A stretch of DNA of 64,000 nt from Candidatus Cloacimonetes bacterium 4572_55 (GTDB taxonomy: Bacteria > 4572-55). The stretch lies in NCBI GenBank assembly GCA_002084765.1, contig NBMB01000029.1, positions 36,324-100,323 on the forward strand, read 5' to 3'. The notes beneath the pieces were generated by a model. That model searched no databases. It was not told the origin of the DNA and saw nothing but the letters and a program-made list of their open reading frames with translations. Shown here in pieces: positions 36,623 through 44,851 of the stretch (positions are counted from its first letter, which is position 1; every line of letters starts with the position of its first letter). The translations under genes and the position numbers were made by a program.

Positions 36623-37627
36623 ATGAATAAATACCGCTTATTACAGCTTACGAGAGAGTTAATAAACATACCCTCAGTTACCGGTCAAGAGGGAGAAATC
36701 GGTCGATTTTTATGTCGCTATTTGTCCAATAACGGCTTTTCGATTCGTGAACAAGAAGTAAGCCCAGGTCGATTCAACATATTCGCATCAAAAAGCGATC
36801 GAGTTGACCTGCTATTTTCCGCCCATTTGGACACAGTGGCACCTTATATTCCATTATCCGAAGATGAGACGACCTTATACGGACGCGGCGCGTGCGATGT
36901 GAAAGGAGGGCTTGCCGCGATGGTCGAAGCCGTGATAAGTCATGGCGAAACCGAGGGTCAGTCAGCGGGTCTGCTGTTTGTTGTCGGAGAGGAATATGAC
37001 TCGGACGGAGCCAAAGCCGCAAATCAATGGGGAATGGTTCAGCCGCGAGCGATTGTCATATCGGAACCGACTGAAAATCGGCTGGCTGTAGGGCAGAAAG
37101 GCGCGCTTCTTTTCCGGCTGAAGGCTCGTGGAAAATCCGCGCATTCCGCGTATCCAGAACTGGGAGAGTCTGCAATCGAGCCGCTCATAGAATCTCTCCG
37201 ACAATTGACGCAAATCGATTTCCCTCAAGACGATTATTTCGGAGAAACGACTCTCAACATCGGTGTGATTCGAGGCGGAACTAAAGTGAATGTGATCCCA
37301 GACTACGCGGAAGCGGAGATTATCATGCGCCTCGCTATTCCTTATTCACAAGTGCTGGAAAAAACGATGACTTGCCTGCACCCCCAAGTCGAATTGGAGA
37401 CGATCAGCCGGTGTGACCCGATTCGTCTGACGAGCGTCCCAAAATTTGAGAGTATCGTCGTTGCCTTCGGGTCGGACGCGCCATATTTAACGAATTTTGG
37501 CGAACGGCTGTTAATCGGTCCAGGTTCTATCCATGACGCGCATACGGATCACGAGAAAATCAATAAAGTCGATTTGAAAAGAGCCGTCGAAATGTATCGT
37601 AATCTGATCAAAATATATATGACGTAA
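36623..37627 (+). CDS. M20 family metallopeptidase/deacylase (ArgE/DapE/LysK-like)
   Basis: 334 residues, shorter than most ArgE/DapE enzymes (about 375). Zinc ligands are visible: His in LLFSAHLDTVAPY, Asp in YGRGACDVKGGLAAM, Glu pair in VVGEEYDSDGA, Glu in VISEPTEN, and His in GPGSIHDAHTDHEKI. The dimerisation domain holds KGKSAHSAYPELGESAIEP. The compact form resembles LysK/N-acetyl-ornithine or -lysine deacetylase, so an amino-acid biosynthetic deacylase is likely; substrate is uncertain. A single gene, with its own promoter. Confidence 0.87.
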   Translation: MNKYRLLQLTRELINIPSVTGQEGEIGRFLCRYLSNNGFSIREQEVSPGRFNIFASKSDRVDLLFSAHLDTVAPYIPLSEDETTLYGRGACDVKGGLAAMVEAVISHGETEGQSAGLLFVVGEEYDSDGAKAANQWGMVQPRAIVISEPTENRLAVGQKGALLFRLKARGKSAHSAYPELGESAIEPLIESLRQLTQIDFPQDDYFGETTLNIGVIRGGTKVNVIPDYAEAEIIMRLAIPYSQVLEKTMTCLHPQVELETISRCDPIRLTSVPKFESIVVAFGSDAPYLTNFGERLLIGPGSIHDAHTDHEKINKVDLKRAVEMYRNLIKIYMT

Positions 37628-37806
37628 TCTTCATCACTACCGAATTCTGTTCTGGAAATTGCTTGCAAATTTTTCTTGACCGGAACTTGTGCATGATGAA
37701 TGGGTAGCGATTTTCTGTTTTCGAGCTTCGAAATTTATCCTTAATTTATTTTTAACTTGTGAAGCTGTTTCGAGATGTTTCAAATTTAATTCAAATCTTT
37801 AATCCA

Positions 37807-37841
37807 AATTTCTAACCTGATTTCTAACCTAATTTCTAACC
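37807..37841 (+). repeat. 12-bp tandem repeat, 3 copies, in the leader of the peptidyl-prolyl isomerase gene
   Basis: AATTTCTAACCT, GATTTCTAACCT, AATTTCTAACC, ending directly before the ribosome-binding AAAAGGA (37843-37849) of the next gene. Confidence 0.95.
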
Positions 37842-37855
37842 GAAAAGGATGTGTG

Positions 37856-38875
37856 ATGAAGCAAGTAGTGATCTTTTTTTCTCCGTTGATTTTCATTGTT
37901 CTGGGTCTTGCCATAACAGCCATTGCGTCCAATGAAGATTTATCGGATGGGATGTACGCAAAAATTTCCACAAACAAAGGTGAGATTCTGCTCCGCCTCC
38001 ATTATGACAAAACGCCGATGACGGTCTGTAATTTTGTCGGATTGGCGGAAGGCACAATCAAATCTGACAAAGGATTGGGAACCCGTTTCTACGACGGGAT
38101 TATCTTTCATCGTGTGATCGAAAATTTTATGATCCAGACTGGATGTCCCGAAGGAACGGGTCGCGGCGGTCCTGGATACCGTTTCCCTGACGAAGTTGAT
38201 AAGAGCCTGAAGCATACAGGTCCTGGGATTCTCTCAATGGCGAACGCGGGACCGAATACAAATGGTAGCCAGTTTTTTATCACCCATGTCAAGACCGACT
38301 GGTTGGACGGCAAACATACGGTTTTTGGCGAGGTGGTCACAGGCATAGATGTGGTCAACGCGATCCAAAAAGATGATGTGATGGACAGCGTTCGGATCAT
38401 TCGGGTCGGGAGTGCTGCAGAAAAATTTGTGTCGGATCAAGCCGCGTTTGACGCATATATCAAAAGTCCCGCCAAGGACGACGCCAAAAAGCAGTCCGCA
38501 GACGATGTGGAAATAATCACAAAAAAATGGCCCAACGCGATCGAAACTCCGTCAGGTCTGAAGTATGTGACGCATGAAGAAGGTAGCGGTCCCAAACCCC
38601 AAAAGGGGCAAACTGTGGTCGCTCACTACAGCGGCACATTGCTTGATGGGACAAAATTTGACAGCTCCTACGACCGAAATAAACCCTTCGAGTTTCCGGT
38701 GGGCCAGAGCAGAGTCATAAAGGGCTGGGATGAGGCGTTCATCGATATGACCAAAGGCGAAAAACGCACCTTGATTATCCCTTATCAGTTGGCATACGGC
38801 GAAAAAGGACGTCCGCCGCAGATTCCGGCTAAAGCAACCTTGATCTTTGAAGTCGAGCTGCTCGACATTAAGTAA
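37856..38875 (+). CDS. Exported peptidyl-prolyl isomerase, cyclophilin-FKBP fusion
   Basis: 339 residues. The signal/anchor segment ([20 protein letters not shown]) sends it to the periplasm. The cyclophilin domain (about 32-185) has [32 protein letters not shown] and [12 protein letters not shown], including the catalytic Arg. The FKBP domain (about 220-339) has [48 protein letters not shown] and [10 protein letters not shown]. Two unrelated prolyl isomerase folds in one chain suggest an outer-membrane or secreted-protein folding factor. A GTG lies just before the ATG; spacing from AAAAGGA favours the ATG at 37856. Confidence 0.93.
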   Translation: MKQVVIFFSPLIFIVLGLAITAIASNEDLSDGMYAKISTNKGEILLRLHYDKTPMTVCNFVGLAEGTIKSDKGLGTRFYDGIIFHRVIENFMIQTGCPEGTGRGGPGYRFPDEVDKSLKHTGPGILSMANAGPNTNGSQFFITHVKTDWLDGKHTVFGEVVTGIDVVNAIQKDDVMDSVRIIRVGSAAEKFVSDQAAFDAYIKSPAKDDAKKQSADDVEIITKKWPNAIETPSGLKYVTHEEGSGPKPQKGQTVVAHYSGTLLDGTKFDSSYDRNKPFEFPVGQSRVIKGWDEAFIDMTKGEKRTLIIPYQLAYGEKGRPPQIPAKATLIFEVELLDIK

Positions 38876-38895
38876 AACAGAACGTTTTTTTTTGC

Positions 38896-38931
38896 AAAAA
38901 GCCGGTTTGCCTTCGGGCAAATCGGCTTTTT
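38896..38931 (+). terminator. Rho-independent terminator with a TTCG tetraloop
   Basis: AAAAAGCCGGTTTGCC, loop TTCG, GGCAAATCGGCTTTTT: a 16-bp stem with one mismatch and a terminal T run, 20 bp after the isomerase gene. It marks the left border of the accessory island. Confidence 0.92.
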
Positions 38932-39006
38932 TGGATAATTTCAGAATAACTATCACTGGCGACCGCGCCGCATAATAAAAACGCCAAACTTCGTAGGAGA
39001 ATGAAG

Positions 39007-40122
39007 ATGTCTAAATTCATATTAAAACAAATTACCTTGGAAAATTTTAGAGGTTTTGAAAATCTCACCCTAGATCTTGACTCATCCCTGAATATCATAA
39101 TCGGAGAAAATGGGAGCGGGAAAACGGCAATTATTGATTCTATAGCTATAATTTCTGCAAAACTTGCAGAAAAATTTAAATATATAGAATATAAAAAAAT
39201 CTCCTTGAAGTTAGATGGCTTAGATATTAGATATAAATGCCCAAAAAGCTCGATTTCTGCAGATTTTGTTATTGAAGATGAAAAAATAGAAGGTACAGTA
39301 TCTATTAATAAAGGTCAATATACAGGGATGTCTCAGTTCGATCCCAATGAACTTTCTTTTTATGATACGCCCAACCACCATATTTTTGCTTATATTGATT
39401 GTAATGACGTTGCTTTTTTTAAAGATTGGGATAGTTGGCAGGAAGATATTAATCTTGATGCGGTGAGGCGTGTGGTATATTCCATATTGAGCGATGATAA
39501 TAATGAATTTGAGAATCTTTGGCAAATAAAAGATTCTCAGAAAGGTGTGACAACAATAAAAATAAAGAAAAACAAAATACCTCTGAGCACGAATCGATTA
39601 TCATCGGGTGAAAAATTTTTATTGGTTTTAGCCTTGGATTTGGCGCGTCGGCTGGCTATCGCCAATTCTGATAAGGATGAGCCGCTTAATGGTCACGGGA
39701 TTGTACTCATTGATGAGGTGGGTTTGCACTTACATCCGAGATGGCAGCGAGAAATCGTTCCAAAACTTCGGAAATTTTTCCCGAATTGTCAATTTATTAT
39801 CACCACGCATTCGCCATTGGTGATAGGCAATACTAAGCCCGAACACATCATTATGCTATCCGATTTCAAGGTGTTGGAACACAAGCCCTATACACACGGT
39901 CGGGATGTAAACTCTGTTCTTTATGAACTCATGGGCGTGGAAAAAAGACCGAAAAAGTTTCAAAAAGAAATAGATAAAGTGTATAGTTTAATCGATAAGG
40001 ATGGAAAGATTGAGCAGGCAAAAAAAGTATTGGCAGAGTTGTCAAAAGATTTGGGAGGTAATGATATCGAAATCGTCAGAGCCAATTCTCATATAGATTT
40101 TATGGAGGGTTTAGGAGAGTGA
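39007..40122 (+). CDS. ptuA: Septu anti-phage system ATPase PtuA-like
   Basis: 371-residue SMC/ABC-type ATPase. Walker A GENGSGKT (33-40), ABC signature LSSGEK (198-203), Walker B GIVLIDEVGLHLHPRW (231-246) and the H-loop His268 (FIITTHSPLV) are intact. The C-terminal HGRDVNSVLYELMGV is usual for PtuA-type partners of HNH proteins. AGGAG is too close to the ATG at 39001 but well spaced for the ATG at 39007, so I start there. In known Septu systems PtuA assembles with the nuclease PtuB and holds it in check until infection. The region is visibly more AT-rich than its neighbours. Other AAA-HNH pairs remain a possibility. Confidence 0.85.
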   Translation: MSKFILKQITLENFRGFENLTLDLDSSLNIIIGENGSGKTAIIDSIAIISAKLAEKFKYIEYKKISLKLDGLDIRYKCPKSSISADFVIEDEKIEGTVSINKGQYTGMSQFDPNELSFYDTPNHHIFAYIDCNDVAFFKDWDSWQEDINLDAVRRVVYSILSDDNNEFENLWQIKDSQKGVTTIKIKKNKIPLSTNRLSSGEKFLLVLALDLARRLAIANSDKDEPLNGHGIVLIDEVGLHLHPRWQREIVPKLRKFFPNCQFIITTHSPLVIGNTKPEHIIMLSDFKVLEHKPYTHGRDVNSVLYELMGVEKRPKKFQKEIDKVYSLIDKDGKIEQAKKVLAELSKDLGGNDIEIVRANSHIDFMEGLGE

Positions 40123-40781
40123 AGCACATTGTTAAGGGGAAAAAGCCGGATTCTTTACAAAATTACTTGTATAAAAATAATAATTGCAAATATGAAGATC
40201 TCCGATCGGACGTTAAAAAGGATCTGCGCAAAGCATTGCTCGAGGAACAGGGATATATTTGTTGTTATTGTATGCAACGCATTAAAAATAACGAGAAAAC
40301 TACAAAAATTGAACACTGGAAGCCCCAGAAAAAATATCCAGATTTGCAGTTGGATTATAAAAATTTGCTGGCAGCTTGTAAAGGGAATGAAGGGAATGAA
40401 GGTAAAAAGCAGCATTGCGATACAAAAAAAAGCGACAAAGAAATTACCATAAATCCGACGCATGAAAAATGTGAGCTGAATATCAAGTATAGAGGCGATG
40501 GCGAAATTTTTTCAGATGATCTTGTCATTGATAACGAATTAAATGATATATTAAATCTCAATATGCAAACATTAAGAGATAATCGAGAGGCAGTAATAGA
40601 GATAGTCAGAGAGAATATCACGAAAATTAAAGGGAATGATTCCGCCTGGCCCAGTAATGAGATAAAGAAAATAATCCAAAAATATAAGAAAAAAGATGAT
40701 GGGAAATTTAAACCTTACTGTCAAGCTGTGATCTATTTATTAGAAAAACGTATTAGCCTGCATTATCCATGCGCTCTGTGA
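40119..40781 (+). CDS. ptuB: Septu HNH endonuclease PtuB-like (TIGR02646-type)
   Basis: 220 residues. The HNH core has Cys pairs CCYC (48-51), the catalytic His66 in KIEHWKPQ, Asn82 in YKNLLAACKGN and a later HCDTKKSD, the usual pattern of PtuB/TIGR02646 proteins that cut DNA. Start is GTG at 40119, overlapping the ptuA stop (GTGA), so production is coupled to PtuA. The DNA encodes a small in-frame duplication (GNEGNEG, from GGGAATGAA twice). Nuclease residues look intact, so the pair may be functional. Confidence 0.85.
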   Translation: MKHIVKGKKPDSLQNYLYKNNNCKYEDLRSDVKKDLRKALLEEQGYICCYCMQRIKNNEKTTKIEHWKPQKKYPDLQLDYKNLLAACKGNEGNEGKKQHCDTKKSDKEITINPTHEKCELNIKYRGDGEIFSDDLVIDNELNDILNLNMQTLRDNREAVIEIVRENITKIKGNDSAWPSNEIKKIIQKYKKKDDGKFKPYCQAVIYLLEKRISLHYPCAL

Positions 40782-40824
40782 CTCTGTGGCGAATTACTCA
40801 GGCTATAGTGAAATGCGCGCAAAA

Positions 40825-40851
40825 GCTCCGTTTTCCTGCCAAAATCGGAGC
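40825..40851 (-). terminator. Hairpin, probable minus-strand terminator of the integrase relic
   Basis: Plus strand GCTCCGTTTT / AAAATCGGAGC with a single bulged T and a 6-base loop (CCTGCC). Read on the minus strand the stem is followed by TTTTG, fitting a terminator behind the integrase remnant; it could also fold in the ptuB mRNA tail. Confidence 0.5.
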
Positions 40852-40857
40852 GGAGCC

Positions 40858-41284
40858 TCAAAAAGTTACGGGTAAAACGACAGAGAATTCGGAGCTATTT
40901 TTGCGGCTTGAGTTGTGGCAAAGCATGACCGCAATCAACTTGTATACGCCGTCCATACGGTCGATGAGTCGGCTGACCTCATCTTTGGTCAACACAGTTT
41001 TCAACCTTATCCAGATCGATCTCCATCTCCAACACCTCGCGATACAAGAATTGGATGGCGTTGCGGGCCTGTTTTTGGGTGGAGGTCGCCACATTTTTGT
41101 CAATCGCCAAATTTGACAAAAATGCCCGGATTTCCAACGCGCCCATCTCCTTCGGATGCTTTTTATTATGAAACAGGATATAACGTTTGACCCATTTGGT
41201 GTAGGCCCCTTCCGTGTGTTTGCTATAATGACGCAGGCGGATTGTCTCCCGCATCCGATCCAATAGTTTTTTCTCGGCAGCCAT
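40858..41284 (-). pseudogene. Integron-type tyrosine recombinase (IntI-like), N-terminal remnant
   Basis: The ATG at 41284 follows AAGGGGA. The core-binding domain is clear: LLDRMRETIRLRHYSKHTEG, then YTKWVKRYILFHNKKHPKEM, FLSNLAIDKNVATSTQKQA and FLYREVLEMEI. This pattern is typical of integron integrases and their close Xer relatives. The frame stops at 40979, but a shifted frame continues with VLTKDEVSRLIDRMDGVYKLIAVMLC, the start of the catalytic domain, and then loses homology near 40915. The catalytic R-H-R-Y residues are all missing, so it is inactive. It lies between the Septu pair and the PUR-domain gene. Confidence 0.8.
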
Positions 41285-41302
41285 GATGTTTCCCCTTGAC
41301 AA

Positions 41303-41588
41303 AGTGTGGTAAACCGGTTATTTTTTTTCCTTGAATCCGTGGTTAAAGCAAGATATTCCATAAATGCTTGTGCCAATATTCTGATTCAAGCTGGCGAATT
41401 ATAAATATTTAGCCTTATGTTGTCAAGAATAATATCAGGGCGAGTTCTGTTTTTCGTGATATTCAATATGTAACTCAAATATTTATTAGGTATGTGTTTA
41501 GTGGTTGTTTTTAAATTATGATGGGCGGATTCATTCCGCCGATTCAGTGTTAGTATCAAAAAAAGTGATTGGACTATAAGGAAAAATT
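41303..41588. other. Spacer between integrase relic and PUR-domain gene, 286 bp
   Basis: In a working integron this side of the integrase would hold attI and the first cassette. I see a perfect hairpin GGCGGA-TTCAT-TCCGCC (41524-41540) followed by GATTCAGTGTTAG, faintly like the right end of an attC site, but no matching left core, so I do not call one. Confidence 0.35.
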
Positions 41589-42227
41589 ATGACAGAACAA
41601 AAACAATGGTTTACCCTCGAAGAGAGGAAGCTACTTCTCAAAGAACGGTATTTTAACAGTTCTCACAAGTACTTCTTTGAGGTTAAGGAAGCAAAGAATG
41701 GCTCAAAATATATCGTCATAGATCAGCGAAGAAAAGTAGAGGGTAAGTTTGTCGGTGCCAAGATGCGCATTTTTGAAGATGAAATGTTAGAATTCGAGCG
41801 GGTTTTGCACAAGCTTATTCATTTTGCACTGAACGCCCCCCAAATTGCACTGAACGCTCCCCAAACAGAAGAGCCTGTTACCCAGAATCATAATGACAAA
41901 TCAAAGCCAACCAATTCTGATTTAGTTCCTGCTTTCTTTCACAAACTACTCTCTACACACAATTGGAGGGAATTTGAGGAGTACACTTATTATCTGTTGA
42001 AAATATTAGGCATACAGACCGCCTACAATTTTTTAGACGAACGACAGGCAGGAAAAGCGGATGGCTTCTTTAAACTGACAACAAGGCAAATTAAGGTCGT
42101 CAATGCTATTGAAGTGAGAGAGGTAGCTGTTCAAGATATTATGAGTCTCTATCAAGAACGATTAACAACTATGATGAGCGATCAGTCTCTCGAAATGCAA
42201 CTCCGAAATCTCTGCTCGGGAGGATAA
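41589..42227 (+). CDS. PUR-like nucleic-acid-binding domain joined to a probable remnant nuclease domain
   Basis: 212 residues. Residues 12-75 (LLLKERYFNSSHKYFFEVKE, YIVIDQRRKVEGKFVGAKMR, IFEDEMLEFERVL) match the PUR-alpha/DUF3276 type of single-strand DNA/RNA-binding fold. A disordered linker contains a duplicated ALNAPQI. From residue 118, FFHKLLSTHNWREFEEYTYY and ILGIQTAYNFLDERQAGKAD-GFF resemble the opening of restriction-type PD-(D/E)XK proteins. The sequence then jumps to a C-terminal helix (EVREVAVQDIMSLYQERLTT) with no catalytic D..ExK visible, suggesting an in-frame loss of the core. Domain names are inference from pattern. Confidence 0.6.
   Translation: MTEQKQWFTLEERKLLLKERYFNSSHKYFFEVKEAKNGSKYIVIDQRRKVEGKFVGAKMRIFEDEMLEFERVLHKLIHFALNAPQIALNAPQTEEPVTQNHNDKSKPTNSDLVPAFFHKLLSTHNWREFEEYTYYLLKILGIQTAYNFLDERQAGKADGFFKLTTRQIKVVNAIEVREVAVQDIMSLYQERLTTMMSDQSLEMQLRNLCSGG
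41827..41866 (+). repeat. Tandem duplication of about 21 bp inside the PUR-domain gene
   Basis: GCACTGAACGCCCCCCAAATT is followed by GCACTGAACGCTCCCCAAAC-like sequence, which encodes ALNAPQI-ALNAPQT. In-frame and in the linker between the two domains. Confidence 0.85.
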
Positions 42228-42325
42228 AAGTAGTTTATTCTAGGAAACAGACAGTAATTTCCACTTATCTATAATTTTTGGACTTTTATTTTTTTAATAA
42301 CGACCGCATTCATTACTTACGTCCT

Positions 42326-44464
42326 TTAATTCGTAAAAAGATAACTCACACTTGCAAAAAACCAGCGGCTTGGCTGCGGATAGGGATGTGAAACCGAGCC
42401 TCCCTGCTCATAACCCGTTTCAAGCAGGTTGAAAACCGTGGCTTCCACAGACAAACCAGACCGCAGCACGTCTTTAATCCGCACCCCGACATTAAACAGC
42501 AGCACCGCATCCACTTCCCGCTCTGGTTCATTAAACCTTTGCAGAAGATCGCCATTGACATCGTTGAAGGTGATATTAACCGGAGAAAGCTGCGACCCCA
42601 CATAGCGCGCCGTAAAGTTGAACCAAGTGTTTTGCATATTGCCGGAAAAAGGTCGTACAGCCAGGACTGCATTAGCAGTCAGATTCGGCACGTTGTGGAT
42701 GTCGCCATCGGTGACAGCGTAGTTTTCGGCATCCCTGGCTTGCTGGTAGGTCAGGTTGGCATGTACATTAAACAGACGGTGGCGATAACTCACTTCATTT
42801 TCAATCCCCCAACTGGTCATTCCGCCGGCGTTTTGATAGATGGGTTCCTCGGCTGTAGCGGCGTTATTGCGCCAGATAAAATCAGTCAACTCGTTATAGA
42901 AAAAGTTGAATTGATAGTTAAGTTTATTATCAAGCAAATGCAGTGCAGGGGTGATTTGCAATGAATTCACATGCTCAGGTTTTAGATCAACTCCACCACG
43001 ATAGCTTGCCAGGCCGTTGTAGCGATACCAATATGGTGCATCCACAAAAGATTGGGAGAAGGATATTTTTAACTCGTACTTTTGGCTGGGTAAATAAATC
43101 AAGGCCAGACGAGGCTCTAATGCACTCACGTCATCGCCGGTGTGGCGGTCTTTTTGATCATAACGCAATCCAAAATTGGTGATCAACTTTTCGCTGAAAC
43201 GATGTTTGAGTTGCAAAAAACCGGAGTAAATGCGCTCGTTGCCAATTCCTAAAACACGATTTTCCTCAGTATCGTTAAATGTTACCCAATCACCATCTAC
43301 CCCGATGGCAAAGTAGCTGTCGATAAGCTGCATGTGGTCAATCTGAAAACCGGCAATTATGTTGCCATCGCCTAAATCGTTAAAAGCATAGGTCTTTTTG
43401 AGTTGGACAATGCTTCCCAAATCATATTCGTTCCAGTGTACGCCAGCATAGGTTTTGCTAGCCGGATTAATGATCAGCACCACATCAAAATAAAACATAT
43501 CATAGTAGGTGAGGAAATCCAATTCCAGGTCATCACCAAGCGGATAGTGATACTTCGCACCCAGGTGAGTAAACTTTGATCCCAGGCCTGGTCCGACACC
43601 ATCGAGAGTTCGATAATCATTATAGTCGTAACTTTGACCAGTGGTGCCCCCCGCGGAAAATGGTTCGATATAATGGCTGTTTCGAGTCATGCCCATGAGT
43701 TCCAGGTTGCCAGTCCGATATTTTAGACCCAGATCAAATGAAGGTTCGTCATCAAAGCCGTCCAGGATAGCCTCGCTGTCCGCAGGATAAGCAGAATAAT
43801 CATTCGCTTCCGGGATGTCTCGCACCTCACCTGAAGAGCGATAACCTGATCCCCACAGTAGTATTTCATGACTGTGGTCAAAGGTTTTTCCTACTAACAC
43901 AGATAGCTGCCGTTGACCGTAATTACCCCCGCCCACATGTACCTGCTCTCCATCAATATCATCGCCATCATCGCCGCTTTTGGTGATAATGTTGATCACT
44001 GCGGTCAGGGCCACATTACCGTACAGTGAGGAACCGGGACCGCGCATGACCTCAATTTGCTTAATTTTTTCCAGGCTGATACTAAAGTCAGGGTTGGCCT
44101 CGGAGTATCCACGGCAGTTGAGGCGATGACCATCCTGCATAATTAGGATTTTTTGTTGCGATGAGCCATAAATGCCCCGCATGGCCACATTAACCTCGTT
44201 TTGATCCTGACTAAAAGTAATACCAGGTACGTATGTAATCAAAAGACTTTTTAGATTTAGTGCGCCGCTATTCTTGATCATCTCGCTGGTGATCACGGTG
44301 ACAGGAACCGGTGTTTCGCACAGCGGTTCGGCTTGCTTTGAGGCAGTGACGACTCGAATACCCAGCAATTCCTCAAGTGACATGTCCATGTAGTCAGATT
44401 CCTGGGCATAGGCAGTGCTTAGAACTACCAATGAAAAGATCAGCATCCTTATCAAGTTACGCAC
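42326..44464 (-). CDS. TonB-dependent outer-membrane receptor
   Basis: 712 residues with a signal peptide (MLIFSLVVLSTAYAQ). The box LEELLGIRVVTASKQAEP is followed by the plug (PVTVITSEMIKNSGALNLKS, RGIYGSSQQKILIMQDGHRL, IKQIEVMRGPGSSLYGNVAL) and a barrel ending FFASVSYLFTN. It lies within the accessory island, between the PUR-domain gene and a transposase stub. The codon choice (many CAG, CTG, GGC) looks different from the other two receptors by eye, which fits transfer. The ligand is unknown; the plug is closest in style to heme/cobalamin-type receptors. Confidence 0.93.
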   Translation of the reverse strand: MRNLIRMLIFSLVVLSTAYAQESDYMDMSLEELLGIRVVTASKQAEPLCETPVPVTVITSEMIKNSGALNLKSLLITYVPGITFSQDQNEVNVAMRGIYGSSQQKILIMQDGHRLNCRGYSEANPDFSISLEKIKQIEVMRGPGSSLYGNVALTAVINIITKSGDDGDDIDGEQVHVGGGNYGQRQLSVLVGKTFDHSHEILLWGSGYRSSGEVRDIPEANDYSAYPADSEAILDGFDDEPSFDLGLKYRTGNLELMGMTRNSHYIEPFSAGGTTGQSYDYNDYRTLDGVGPGLGSKFTHLGAKYHYPLGDDLELDFLTYYDMFYFDVVLIINPASKTYAGVHWNEYDLGSIVQLKKTYAFNDLGDGNIIAGFQIDHMQLIDSYFAIGVDGDWVTFNDTEENRVLGIGNERIYSGFLQLKHRFSEKLITNFGLRYDQKDRHTGDDVSALEPRLALIYLPSQKYELKISFSQSFVDAPYWYRYNGLASYRGGVDLKPEHVNSLQITPALHLLDNKLNYQFNFFYNELTDFIWRNNAATAEEPIYQNAGGMTSWGIENEVSYRHRLFNVHANLTYQQARDAENYAVTDGDIHNVPNLTANAVLAVRPFSGNMQNTWFNFTARYVGSQLSPVNITFNDVNGDLLQRFNEPEREVDAVLLFNVGVRIKDVLRSGLSVEATVFNLLETGYEQGGSVSHPYPQPSRWFFASVSYLFTN

Positions 44465-44518
44465 TTCGTCTCCCTTTCTAATGTTCAGAACCTTAGAACT
44501 TTAGCTAGCATTTCAGAC

Positions 44519-44677
44519 TCACATCTGATCTTTTAACGAAAACATGGCAAATGCAGACATCAACGCGTCTGTTAGCACTATTCCACGGCTCGAGGAGCGA
44601 AAATCGTTGATTTCTTCGAATCCCTTGCGAATTAAACCAAATAATCCGTCAGCAGATAAATGTGTGCGCAATTTCAT
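44519..44677 (-). pseudogene. Transposase N-terminal stub (52 codons)
   Basis: Frame MKLRTHLSADGLFGLIRKGF, then a FR-SS segment and LTDALMSAFAMFSLKD, followed by a stop. This is the recognisable N-terminus of a family of DDE transposases (LSADGL ... DALMSAFAMFSLKDPSLLAF in full-length copies, from memory). All catalytic residues are absent, so it is the relic of an insertion. It lies just upstream of the TonB receptor gene and marks the right side of the island. Confidence 0.75.
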
Positions 44678-44851
44678 GACTACCCCTTTATAAAAAATAT
44701 AAAGAACCTGAAGTCTGCGGATTAATGATCAAATAAAACCAAGTGAAATCCGAGCTTTTTATGGAAATGTTTACGAAACCTTTTTAATCAAACCCTGTAA
44801 TTACGCACGTTTGATGCATAGGATGCATAGGCGGGAGTTGCTGACACGGGA

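Noticed and set aside
41464-41565. attC-like recombination site upstream of the PUR-domain gene
   Set aside because: GATTCAGTGTTAG and a GGCGGA/TCCGCC hairpin recall an attC end, but the right core does not fit GTTRRRY and no proper left core (RYYYAAC) is present.
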